35,852 bases of DNA from DATDDB01 sp035260545 (lineage in GTDB: Bacteria; Pseudomonadota; Gammaproteobacteria; Burkholderiales; Gallionellaceae), in contig DATFUZ010000100.1 in NCBI GenBank assembly GCA_035260545.1, positions 1-35,852 of the forward strand. The letters run 5' to 3'. The position numbers and the translations under genes were made by a program. Positions 24,681 to 34,134 of the stretch are shown one piece after another (position 1 is the first letter of the stretch; every line of letters starts with the position of its first letter). The notes below the pieces were generated by a model, which saw only the letters and a list, made by a program, of their open reading frames with translations, was not told the DNA's origin and searched no databases.

Positions 24681-25856
24681 TCAGAACGCGACTCGGCTGC
24701 CGTCCTGGACGTCGTTTGCGGGATGCAGGATGACGATGTCGCCCGGAATGAGGCCCCTGAGGACTTGCGCGACCTGGTCATTACGTTCGCCAATGGAGAC
24801 GGCGCGCTGCCTGGCGCGCCCGTTGTGCACAGTGAAGGCGCACCAGGTCTTTTCGCAGCGGTACAGGGCGCTGGCGGGGATCTTGAGGACGTTGTCTCGG
24901 GACCAGATGATGATGTGCGCATCGACCCGGTAGCCATCACCCAGGGCTGGAGGTGGATCGACCAGGTCGAGGATGACGTTGGTGCGCTGTTCCTCAACCC
25001 CGAGCGCGGAGACCTTGGTGTAGGCGTAGGGCTCGACCAGGCGCACGCGGGCGTGCAACGGCTCGCTGCCGCCCCAATTTTCCAGGATGACGGGCATGCC
25101 GGGGCGCACCTTTACCGCTTCAGAGGAGAGCAGTTCGACCACGCCTTCCAGCTTGTTGAGGTCGCCCAGGGTGAGCAGGGCGGCGCCGGCCGCGACCACG
25201 CGTTCGCTGCGGTCCGTGATGCGCAGCACGCGCCCGGAAACGGGCGAGCGTACGCGGAACAGCGCGCCCTTGCCGCCGCGGTCGGCGATGAGCCCGGATT
25301 TGGCCAGCCGCACATCCGCGGCAGCGGACGAGGCGCGGTAGCGCGCGGCGTCCAGTTCGTCGGTGAGGGTGGTTTCGGCGGTGTGCGCCCTGTCGGCGGT
25401 CTGCTGGGACATGAAGCCTTCCTTGACCAGTTTATCGACGCGCTGGCTTTCGCGCTTGGCCTGGGCGAGGTCGGCCTGGGCGCGGTGCACCAGCTCCTCG
25501 GCGCTGTGCTGGACATCCTCGGCGGCGGCGATACGCGCCTTTTGTTCGTCGCGCTCCCGTGCCGAAAGTGGAACGGGAGCGATCAGTGCGAGCACCTGCT
25601 GCTTTTTGACTGGATCGCCTTCCCGCAGGGTGATGCGCGCAAGGTTGCCGGAGACCGGAGCGGTAATGACGAAGCGGTCATGGCAGCGCGTCTTGCCTTC
25701 TTCGTCCACCGTCACTTGCATGGAACCCTGTTCGACCCGGCCGATGTCTACGTGCAGCGGCTTCGGGCGCAGCGCGAACAGGCCAGCCGCCAGGACGATG
25801 CCAAGAATCGCGGCGTAGGCGAGTTTGCGCAGGCGTGCTTTGGTCATGAGGGGCAT
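24681..25856 (-). CDS. HlyD-family periplasmic adaptor of an ABC exporter
   Basis: A 391-residue membrane-fusion protein. One N-terminal membrane anchor (about residues 12-29) is followed by a lipoyl half (VTAPVSG-type segment FVITAPVSGNLARITLREGD), a coiled-coil hairpin (about residues 100-190, rich in Ala, Gln and Glu), the second lipoyl half (FRVRSPVSGRVLRI), a beta-barrel and a membrane-proximal domain. It would link an inner-membrane ABC transporter to an outer-membrane exit. It follows the FtsX-type permease gene by 10 bp on the same strand, and the ATPase gene lies upstream, forming a DevBCA-like set. Confidence 0.9.
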   Translation of the reverse strand: MPLMTKARLRKLAYAAILGIVLAAGLFALRPKPLHVDIGRVEQGSMQVTVDEEGKTRCHDRFVITAPVSGNLARITLREGDPVKKQQVLALIAPVPLSARERDEQKARIAAAEDVQHSAEELVHRAQADLAQAKRESQRVDKLVKEGFMSQQTADRAHTAETTLTDELDAARYRASSAAADVRLAKSGLIADRGGKGALFRVRSPVSGRVLRITDRSERVVAAGAALLTLGDLNKLEGVVELLSSEAVKVRPGMPVILENWGGSEPLHARVRLVEPYAYTKVSALGVEEQRTNVILDLVDPPPALGDGYRVDAHIIIWSRDNVLKIPASALYRCEKTWCAFTVHNGRARQRAVSIGERNDQVAQVLRGLIPGDIVILHPANDVQDGSRVAF

Positions 25857-25866
25857 GTGCGGGCGG

Positions 25867-28230
25867 TCACTCGCGTGTTTTCAGCACGGCGATGAGATCG
25901 AGGCGCCGGATGCGGCGCGCGACGAGCAGGGCGGAGAGGATGGCGGCGACCAGGGTGGCGATGACAGGATAGATAAAGGTCATGTTCGAGAACACCAGTG
26001 GCAGCCTGTACAGTTCGCGATTGAAAACGGGCACCAGCCCTGCGCACATGCCATAGCCGATCGCGAGGCCTGCGGGCAGCGCGCATAGCGTCAGCAGCGC
26101 CTGCTCGCCCAGCAGGAGGGCCGTGACCTCGCGCTGGGTGAAACCCAGCACGCGCAGGCTTGCCAGCTCGGTGCCGCGCTCGGAAAGCGCGATGCGCACG
26201 CTATTGTATACCATGCCGCCCACGATGACGGCGGCGAACAGGATTTCAATAAGGCTGACGGATAGGAAGGACCGCTGCATGGCGTCGTTCACGCTGCGTA
26301 TCGTGGCGCCGCGCACCGCCACGCCACTGACCGCGGGCATGCGCTTGAGGCGGGCATACAGGGCACCGGCGTGGTGCGGATCGACGCTGAGAAAGGCACC
26401 AGACGCGACGCTGTCCTCACCCAGCATGCGCGCGAGCGCATGCGCGTTCATGTACGCGCCGATGCCGATGTATTCATCGGAGAGGCCTGCGACCGAGATG
26501 TCGCGCACCGGGCGCGCGCCCTCCAGCACTTCCATCGTGACTTTGTCTCCCGGACGCACCCCGAGGATTTCTCCGAGCTTTTTTGTTATGAGGATGCCGT
26601 CCGACGGCAATTGCAGCACCTGCAAGTGGCTGTCGACGATCTGGCGCAACTCGCCGCCCGGCGTCAGGCCCGTCAGTTCCACCTGCTTGCTGCGGTGGCC
26701 GTACCGCAGCCGCACCGCCGCTGCGCGAAAGGGTTCTGCACGCAACACACCAGGAAGCTGGCGAAGGTCATAAATGGCGCGGGATCCGCGTGGGTCATGG
26801 AATGTGACGGTCACGTCGTCGCGCTGCACCAGGCTGAACTGGACATATACCATGTGGTCCACCGCATCGAATATGAATCGCGACACCATCATCAGTCCGA
26901 CGGCCATGCCGATACCGAGTATCGAGATCAGCGCTTTCCATGGCTTGCGCGCGATGTTGCGGACGATCATGCGCGTGGACGAAGACAGCCATCGCACGGC
27001 GCCCCAGCGTTCCGTCAGGCCCCCACGGAAGCGGGCGGGCGACTCCGGGCGCATGGCTTCGGCCGGCGCCAGCGCGGCGACCCTGCGCACCGCGGAGATT
27101 GCGCCGGCGCACGCTGCCGCCACGTTGACCAGCACGGCCCAGAGGATAATGCCCGGCGTGACGACCAGGGACATCCTGGGAAAAAAGAAGTAATCCGCGT
27201 AAAGACCCGCTGTCTTGACGCCAAGGTACCAGCCGAGGAACAGGCCAGGCACCAGCCCCGCAGCCAGGGTGACCAGGGAGAACTTCAGGTAATGCGCGCC
27301 CAGCGTGCGGTGGGAGTAGCCAAACGCCTTGAGCAGTCCGATCTGTGTACGCTGCGTCACCACCAGCCGCGAGAGCACTATATATATGAGAAAAACCGCC
27401 ACTCCGAGGAAGATGGCCGGAATGAAGGTGGAGGAAATTCTTATTTCGCTCAGTTCATCGCTCAGGAATCGGTTTGAGAGCTGGTCCTCGCGCCCGTACG
27501 CGATGAGCCCGCCGTACCGCCTCAGCGCCTGATTGAGCCGGGCAATAACCTCCTGTTTGTCGGCGCCGTGCGACAGGCTGAGCGATACGTCGTTGAACGC
27601 GCCCTGCATGCTGAAGGCGGAGGCGAGGGCATCGCGCCCCATCCATAGCACGCCGAAGCGGCGGTTATCCGGAAAGATCATGCCGGGACCGACTTCGTAG
27701 ATGTATTCGGGCGACAGCGCGACACCGACCACGGTCAGGTCGCGCCAGCGGCCGTTGAGCACCGCGCCTATCCTGCTGCCGACATTCAGCTGGTTCGCGC
27801 GGGCGAACGCCTCGCTGATCAGCACCTCGTCAGGCTGGCCCGGCTCGATGTAGCGCCCGCTGCGCAGGAACAGATCATTCAGCATCGGCCGGGGATGTTC
27901 CGGAATTGAGATCAGGCGGCCGGATGCGGGCTCGGCCAGGCCGGGCACGTCCAGAGTCACATCTGCCACCACGCGCGTATTCACCTGCGAAACGCCCGGG
28001 AGCCGGCGTATGCTGTCGGCCAGGCTTTCCGGCGCGCGCTTGAGCGGCGCGAACACGTCGGCAAAGCGATAGCTTGAGTAGAAGTTGGTCTTTGCCGCTT
28101 CCAGCGAGACGTAGGCGCTCCGCATGGCGACCTGCACCGCCACGCCGCATGCCACCACCAGGGCAGCAGCCAGCACCTGGCCGCGCAGGTGCCAGAGGTC
28201 GCGCCACAGGATTTTGGCGGCCGGCGTCAT
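25867..28230 (-). CDS. ABC transporter permease with two FtsX-type units
   Basis: A 787-residue inner-membrane permease. After one N-terminal span it has a large periplasmic region, then three spans of the first FtsX unit (about residues 268-403). A second N-terminal span (near residue 450, KALISILGIGMAVGLMMVS) opens the second half, with another periplasmic region and a final FtsX unit (FAAVIVGGMVYNSVRIALSE onward). Each half matches the MacB/FtsX plan, so one chain carries both copies. The start is ATG 28230. It lies 16 bp after the ATPase gene and 10 bp before the adaptor gene. Confidence 0.9.
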   Translation of the reverse strand: MTPAAKILWRDLWHLRGQVLAAALVVACGVAVQVAMRSAYVSLEAAKTNFYSSYRFADVFAPLKRAPESLADSIRRLPGVSQVNTRVVADVTLDVPGLAEPASGRLISIPEHPRPMLNDLFLRSGRYIEPGQPDEVLISEAFARANQLNVGSRIGAVLNGRWRDLTVVGVALSPEYIYEVGPGMIFPDNRRFGVLWMGRDALASAFSMQGAFNDVSLSLSHGADKQEVIARLNQALRRYGGLIAYGREDQLSNRFLSDELSEIRISSTFIPAIFLGVAVFLIYIVLSRLVVTQRTQIGLLKAFGYSHRTLGAHYLKFSLVTLAAGLVPGLFLGWYLGVKTAGLYADYFFFPRMSLVVTPGIILWAVLVNVAAACAGAISAVRRVAALAPAEAMRPESPARFRGGLTERWGAVRWLSSSTRMIVRNIARKPWKALISILGIGMAVGLMMVSRFIFDAVDHMVYVQFSLVQRDDVTVTFHDPRGSRAIYDLRQLPGVLRAEPFRAAAVRLRYGHRSKQVELTGLTPGGELRQIVDSHLQVLQLPSDGILITKKLGEILGVRPGDKVTMEVLEGARPVRDISVAGLSDEYIGIGAYMNAHALARMLGEDSVASGAFLSVDPHHAGALYARLKRMPAVSGVAVRGATIRSVNDAMQRSFLSVSLIEILFAAVIVGGMVYNSVRIALSERGTELASLRVLGFTQREVTALLLGEQALLTLCALPAGLAIGYGMCAGLVPVFNRELYRLPLVFSNMTFIYPVIATLVAAILSALLVARRIRRLDLIAVLKTRE

Positions 28231-28246
28231 GATCGTGGGGCGGGCC

Positions 28247-28999
<753 letters not shown>

Positions 29000-29173
29000 G
29001 AGTTCCTCTGCTGGATGACAGGGGCGCGCGTCCTGCGACGATTGTCCCGCCGATGGCCCGGGCGCGCAAGCCAGGCCATGCGCACGTAGACCGCCGCCGG
29101 CACTATAATGGTCCAGGGCTTTATGCAGGGCAGGTCTGATTCCATCCAGTTCGAACCGGGAAGGGGGAATGTC

Positions 29174-30124
29174 TTGCGTCTCTTGTCTGTTGCCGTCCAT
29201 GCGTTGTGCGCCGGCCTTTCGGGTGGGGCGCTCGTTTGCCTGTTGCTTGCGGGCTGTCCGGCCCGAGCGGACGATGTGCCCGCCCAGGTTCCCGATACCC
29301 CTGTGCAGTCGCCCGCCTCCCCCGTACAGTTGCCCGATGTGCCACCGGCGGAAACACCCGACCTTGGGCTTCGCAATGGCGCGGTCATCGCGACTGAGGC
29401 GACGCTGATCGGCGCCTACGGTGTGCGCAAATGGTGGCACTCCGATTTCGGTGGCGGCTTCGACACCACCAACGAAGGCTGGTTCGGCGCCAACACCCAG
29501 TTCGGCGGCACCGACAAGCTGGGGCATATGTACGTCAACTATGCAAACGTGCGCCTGCTCACCCAGCTTTTCGAATCACTCGGCAATGACCGGGGCAGGT
29601 CGGTGTTGCTCGCCGCCTGGGCGACGCTGGGCATCTTCACTGGCGTCGAGATCGGTGACGGCTTTTCGCGCCAGTGGCAGTTCAGCCCGCAGGACGAAGT
29701 GGCGAATGTCGCCGGCGTGGCTTTCGGCGTGCTGTGCGAAACGCATCCAGACCTCGACCGGGCGCTGGATTTCCGCGTGGATTACCGCCGTTCCCCGCTT
29801 TCGCCCCACTTCGATCCTTTCAGCGACTATTCCGAACTGAAGTTCCTGTTTGTGGTCAAGGCCGATGGCTTTGCCTCCCTGCGCGAGAATCATGCGCTGC
29901 GCTATCTGGAACTGGCCGTGGGCTATGGCGCGCAGGGCTACGACACGGGCGGGCCGCGCAGCCGCACGGTCTACCTGGGGCTCAGCCTGAATCTTGCCCG
30001 CCTGCTGGCGGACGGGGCTTACGGCGGGAAAATGCACAGCACCTCGTTCCAGCGCGGCACCGACCGTCTGTTCGACCTCGTGCAGTTTCCCAGCGTGGTG
30101 TATGCGCGGCAGCCGCTGCAGTGA
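29174..30124 (+). CDS. DUF2279 (YfiM-like) lipoprotein
   Basis: A 316-residue protein. From TTG 29174 (preceded by AAGGGGGAA) it has a lipoprotein signal with lipobox LLAGC (Cys28). An ATG at 29108 is in frame but would add 22 residues without a clear ribosome binding site. A Pro/Val-rich linker (PAQVPDTPVQSPASPVQLP) follows. The domain with KWWHSDFGGGFDTTNEGWFG, GGTDKLGHMYVNY and GVEIGDGFSRQWQFSPQDEV is the DUF2279/YfiM family pattern. The C-terminal half adds strands resembling an outer-membrane barrel protein, which is inference. Function is unknown. Confidence 0.75.
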   Translation: MRLLSVAVHALCAGLSGGALVCLLLAGCPARADDVPAQVPDTPVQSPASPVQLPDVPPAETPDLGLRNGAVIATEATLIGAYGVRKWWHSDFGGGFDTTNEGWFGANTQFGGTDKLGHMYVNYANVRLLTQLFESLGNDRGRSVLLAAWATLGIFTGVEIGDGFSRQWQFSPQDEVANVAGVAFGVLCETHPDLDRALDFRVDYRRSPLSPHFDPFSDYSELKFLFVVKADGFASLRENHALRYLELAVGYGAQGYDTGGPRSRTVYLGLSLNLARLLADGAYGGKMHSTSFQRGTDRLFDLVQFPSVVYARQPLQ

Positions 30125-30205
30125 TGCGCGCACGGCGGACGCGGCGATTCATGAGATAATGGCCACGAGCACAGTGATGCAAGCAGTCTTCCCTTCCCGA
30201 TCTTC

Positions 30206-31378
30206 ATGAACCCGCAGACCCATCACCGCTGGCGCATTGCCGGGTTTTATTTCTTCTATTTCTCGTTCGTCGGGACGTATGCGCCGTACTGGGGGCTGTA
30301 CCTCAAGTCCATCTCGCTCACGGCGATCGAAATCGGCGTGCTGATGTCGGTGCAGCCGGTGATGCGCATGTTCGCGCCCGCGCTCTGGGGCTGGCTCGCA
30401 GAGCATACCGGCAACCGCCTGCGCGTGATCCACGCCGCCGCATTCGCCAGCGTGCTGTGCTATGCCGGGGTGTTCTTCACCACCAGCTTCTGGGGCATGT
30501 TCGGCGTGCTGGCGGCCATGGGCTTCTTCTGGACGGCCTCCATGCCGCTGGTGGAGGCGACCACGCTTTCCTATCTCGGCAAGAATACCGCGCATTACGG
30601 CCGTATCCGCTCCTGGGGCTCGGTGGGCTTCATCGTCGCCGCCCTCGCGCTCGGCGCCCTGTTTGATTACGTCTCCATCCGCTGGCTGTTGTGGGCGGGG
30701 CTGGCCGTCATGCTGGGCATCATGGCTTTCTCCCGCCTGCTGCCGGCAACGGCCGCCGAACCGCACCATGCCGACCGTCTGCATCTGCACCAGATCGCCC
30801 TGCAGCCGGCCGTGATGGCATTCCTCAGCGTGGGTTTCCTCATGGCCGTGGTGCACGGGCCGTATTACACCTTCTTCTCCATCTTCCTGGTCGAACATCA
30901 TTACGCGAAGAGCACCGTCGGCCTGCTGTGGACGCTGGGTGTTGTGTGCGAGATCGGCATCTTCTTCACGATGCCGTGGCTCATGCACAGGCTGTCGCTG
31001 GCGCGCATCCTCGCGGCGGCGCTGCTCGCCGCCGTGCTGCGCTTCCTGCTGATCGCGTGGGGCGTCGACGTGCTGGCGCTGCTGCTGATTGCGCAGGCGC
31101 TGCATGCCCTGACCTTCGGCGCCTTTCATGCGGCCGCGGTGGCGACAGTGCACCGCCTGTTCCCGGGGCGTCACCAGTCCAGGGGGCAGGCGCTGTATGG
31201 CAGCCTCAGCTTCGGCGCCGGCGGCATGGTGGGCAACCTGCTGAGCGGCCCGCTGTGGAAGGCCTGGGGCCCGGCAGTGATGTATTCCACGAGTGCGGGC
31301 GTCGCAGTGATCGGTCTGGTCATCCTGCTGTGGCAGCTTCGCGAGATCGAGGCGCGCACTGCAGGACATCCGGGCTAG
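30206..31378 (+). CDS. MFS transporter (LacY/HcaT-like)
   Basis: A 390-residue major facilitator superfamily transporter with about 12 membrane spans. The N-terminal half (FYFFYFSFVGTYAPYWGLYL) and the loop motif LAEHTGNRLR between the second and third spans fit the MFS_1-like group containing HcaT and nucleoside/H+ symporters. A GRIRSWGSVGF segment in the middle is also typical of that group. The substrate is not evident. It lies 81 bp after the DUF2279 gene on the same strand. Confidence 0.88.
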   Translation: MNPQTHHRWRIAGFYFFYFSFVGTYAPYWGLYLKSISLTAIEIGVLMSVQPVMRMFAPALWGWLAEHTGNRLRVIHAAAFASVLCYAGVFFTTSFWGMFGVLAAMGFFWTASMPLVEATTLSYLGKNTAHYGRIRSWGSVGFIVAALALGALFDYVSIRWLLWAGLAVMLGIMAFSRLLPATAAEPHHADRLHLHQIALQPAVMAFLSVGFLMAVVHGPYYTFFSIFLVEHHYAKSTVGLLWTLGVVCEIGIFFTMPWLMHRLSLARILAAALLAAVLRFLLIAWGVDVLALLLIAQALHALTFGAFHAAAVATVHRLFPGRHQSRGQALYGSLSFGAGGMVGNLLSGPLWKAWGPAVMYSTSAGVAVIGLVILLWQLREIEARTAGHPG

Positions 31379-31523
31379 CGCCCGGATTGCCGCGCGCCAG
31401 TCGCTATGCGCCTTGCATGGCTGGCCAAAAAAACCACTTTCTGATTGAGCTTGTCGGCGAACTTTGGCAACATTCCGGTCTTGCGGTCAAACTTCAAGGG
31501 GGCGGCAGGGTGCCGGGTTTGCC

Positions 31524-32924
31524 ATGAGTTTCGTTTCCATCGAATTTGCGCTGGTCGCGCTGTTCTTCTTTCCGCTGTACTGGATGCTGCGGCCCTACAG
31601 GCGGCTGCAGATGTTTTTCCTGATGGCGTCGGGCTACGGCTTCTACGCCACATGGTCGCTGGATGCGGTCGCCATGCTGTTAGGCTTCAGCGTATACGAA
31701 TGGCTAGCCGGCCGGGTGATACGCATGGGGGCGGGGGACAGGGCGCCGCGCTTGCGCCTGGCGCTGGGCCTGCTGCTCACGGTCTCGGTGCTGCTGTACT
31801 TCAAATACTACGAATTCCTGCGCCAGGCGCTGAGCGACATGCTGCAGAATTTCGGCCTGCATGCCTTCCTGCCGGTGCTGGACATCCTTGCGCCCATCGG
31901 CATTTCCTTCTTCGTGTTCCAGGCGGTCACCTTCCTGGTGTGGCAGGCGCAGGCGCAATCGCGCACGGCCTCCGTGGCCGAGGTGCTGCTTTATCTGGGG
32001 TTCTGGCCCACGCATTTCGCGGGACCCATTTTTCGCGCGGATGACTTCTTCCGCCAACTGGACGGGGCGGCCGTCGGCGCGCCCATCCAGGTGGAGCGCG
32101 CGATTTACATCATCCTGCTTGGGCTGGCCCAGAAGCTGGTGTTTGCGAACTGGCTGGAGGGGACGTTCGTCGCCGATGCCTTCAAGTATCCGGATACGCA
32201 GACCGCGATTTCCTCCGTGGCCGCGGTGCTGGGTTATTCCCTGCAGATATTCTTCGACTTCTCCGGCTACACCCTGATTGTCACCGGCCTCGGCCTGCTC
32301 CTCGGCTTCGAGCTGCCGCTCAATTTCCGCCAGCCCTATCTTGCGACCAGCCTGCGCGACTTCTGGCGGCGCTGGCACATCTCGCTTTCCACCTTCATTC
32401 GCGACTACATATACATTCCGCTGGGCGGAAATCGCCGCGGCTACCTGCACGCGCAGTTCAACCTGATGGTCGCCATGGTGCTGTCCGGCCTGTGGCACGG
32501 GGCAAACTTCACCTTCGTGTTCTGGGGCTTTCTGCACGGTGCCGGGGTGGCGGCGCAGAACATATTCGAGAAGCTGTTCGGCAAGGGCAGGCTGCCAGGT
32601 CTGTTGGCCCACCTGCTGACCCTGCTCTACGTCGGTTTTGCCTGGGCGTTCTTCCGCGCGGATTCGCGTGAATCGGCCTGGGCGCTGGTCAGCGGCCTGG
32701 GTCGCGGCATGGGCACCTTTAGCATGCAGCATGCCTACCTGCTGTTGTTTGCGGCCGTGTTCTACTTCCTCAGCCGGCACGCGGAGATCATCGAGCGTGC
32801 GGTGGTAGACCTGATCGGGCGGTACCGCGGCTTGCCGCTGGTGCTCGCTGCGACGAGCGCCATGTTCCTCATCATCCTCCTTGGCCCAAGCGGCGTGCCC
32901 GGCTTCATCTACTACCAGTTCTAG
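31524..32924 (+). CDS. MBOAT family O-acyltransferase (AlgI/PatA type)
   Basis: A 466-residue multi-pass membrane protein that moves acetyl groups across the inner membrane for polymer O-acetylation. It has about 11 hydrophobic segments. The MBOAT signature has FRQPYLATSLRDFWRRWHIS in the centre, then LSGLWHGANFTFVFWG with the invariant His at H325. The layout is that of AlgI, DltB and PatA. The ATG at 31524 begins MSFVSIEFALVALFFF, the common MBOAT start. It is followed 1 bp later by an SGNH protein gene, so they form an operon. Confidence 0.92.
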   Translation: MSFVSIEFALVALFFFPLYWMLRPYRRLQMFFLMASGYGFYATWSLDAVAMLLGFSVYEWLAGRVIRMGAGDRAPRLRLALGLLLTVSVLLYFKYYEFLRQALSDMLQNFGLHAFLPVLDILAPIGISFFVFQAVTFLVWQAQAQSRTASVAEVLLYLGFWPTHFAGPIFRADDFFRQLDGAAVGAPIQVERAIYIILLGLAQKLVFANWLEGTFVADAFKYPDTQTAISSVAAVLGYSLQIFFDFSGYTLIVTGLGLLLGFELPLNFRQPYLATSLRDFWRRWHISLSTFIRDYIYIPLGGNRRGYLHAQFNLMVAMVLSGLWHGANFTFVFWGFLHGAGVAAQNIFEKLFGKGRLPGLLAHLLTLLYVGFAWAFFRADSRESAWALVSGLGRGMGTFSMQHAYLLLFAAVFYFLSRHAEIIERAVVDLIGRYRGLPLVLAATSAMFLIILLGPSGVPGFIYYQF

Positions 32925-32925
32925 T

Positions 32926-34134
32926 ATGCATAAACCCGCACGCAAGCGGCTTTCCGGCCGCGACTTCTATCTCCTGCTGCTGCTGGTGCTGTCCTGCAAC
33001 ATGGCGCTGTGGCTGGATTCGTTTGACCGCTACCTGAGCAGCCGCTATCACTTCTACCTGTCGCAGTATCTGCCCGATTATGCCTACGCGCCTTCCCGTC
33101 ACGTGGAACACCTGCTGCGGCTGGATGACGATGCTGGAGAGGCCGCCTCCACGCCCGATGCGGACGACAACAGCAGCGAGACGGGCGATGCCGCCGGGGT
33201 TGTTTCGGCAGGACCGACTGCTGCCGCCGCCAGCGCGCCAACCATGGCCCGCGGGCCGACGATAGCCAGTGCACCCCCCGCTGTCGTCGGGGGAGGGAAC
33301 GTTGCGGCCAGCGCAGTGACGGCCGCTGCCGCGAATGCGCCCGGCGGCGCCATGCCGCCGCATGCGGTCGTGATTGCCGCAAGCGCGCCGGTGCAGACCG
33401 TGCTCGCCGGCACGTCCGCTGCAGCCAGCGCGCCGGTCCAGACGCTGGCGGCCTCCGCACCCGCCGCGGCGGGCATGCCGGTCCAAGGCGCGTTGGCGGC
33501 CGCGGATGCTGCGCCCAAGATCCTGTTCGCCGGCGACTCCATGATGCAGGGCGTGGCGCCCATCGTCATCTCGCGCCTGCGCCGGGCGTTCCCCCACGGC
33601 GTGTTCGTCGATGCGAGCAAGGAAAGCACCGGCCTGACGGTCAAGCGCTATTTCGACTGGCCCACCAAGATCAAGGACGAGTGCACGACCCAGGGGCTGC
33701 GCACCGTGGTCATCTTTCTCGGGCCGAACGATCCCTGGGACATCTATGAGCACCGCAAGCGCTACATTTTCCCGTCCGACACTTGGCAGCAGAAATACCG
33801 CAGCCGGGTGGACGAAGTGCTGGCTTTCGCCACCGCCAGGCGCTTGCGCGTGATCTGGATGGGGCTGCCGGTGATGCGCAAGGACCGGATCGAAGAGGGT
33901 GCGAAGATCGAAAACAGGATATTTCAGGAAGAAACCCGGAAATACAGATTCGAGTACCTGCCCACCGGCGACATCGTCGGTCCTGTTGATCAGCCATACA
34001 AAAAATATATAGAAGATCCCAAGCGCGGCAAGATCGTGGTGCGCGCGGATGACGGGATACACTTCACGAGCAAGGGCCTGCGTATGATAAGCTCGCGGCT
34101 CGAAGAATTACTGACGAAGCAGGATAGTTTGTGA
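32926..34134 (+). CDS. Membrane-anchored SGNH (DUF459-like) protein, PatB-like
   Basis: A 402-residue protein. An N-terminal anchor (about residues 10-24) is followed by a long Ala/Pro/Ser-rich low-complexity linker (about residues 70-195, with repeated ASAP units), then an SGNH hydrolase fold. Block I is GDSMMQGVAP with S205, a GPNDPWD segment is block III, and DGIHF with D376 and H379 completes the catalytic triad. Family DUF459 members work with MBOAT proteins; PatB of Neisseria is the best-known, a peptidoglycan O-acetyltransferase. The MBOAT gene directly upstream supports this role. The next gene overlaps its stop (GTGA). Confidence 0.82.
   Translation: MHKPARKRLSGRDFYLLLLLVLSCNMALWLDSFDRYLSSRYHFYLSQYLPDYAYAPSRHVEHLLRLDDDAGEAASTPDADDNSSETGDAAGVVSAGPTAAAASAPTMARGPTIASAPPAVVGGGNVAASAVTAAAANAPGGAMPPHAVVIAASAPVQTVLAGTSAAASAPVQTLAASAPAAAGMPVQGALAAADAAPKILFAGDSMMQGVAPIVISRLRRAFPHGVFVDASKESTGLTVKRYFDWPTKIKDECTTQGLRTVVIFLGPNDPWDIYEHRKRYIFPSDTWQQKYRSRVDEVLAFATARRLRVIWMGLPVMRKDRIEEGAKIENRIFQEETRKYRFEYLPTGDIVGPVDQPYKKYIEDPKRGKIVVRADDGIHFTSKGLRMISSRLEELLTKQDSL

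Noticed and set aside
24723..25895. 390-codon plus-strand frame opposite the HlyD-type adaptor
   Set aside because: The adaptor has lipoyl and coiled-coil motifs and operon context; the antisense frame has none.
31445..31473. Sigma-70-like TTGAGC-N17-CAACAT promoter before the MBOAT gene
   Set aside because: The spacing is right but both boxes are weak, so I did not list it as a feature.
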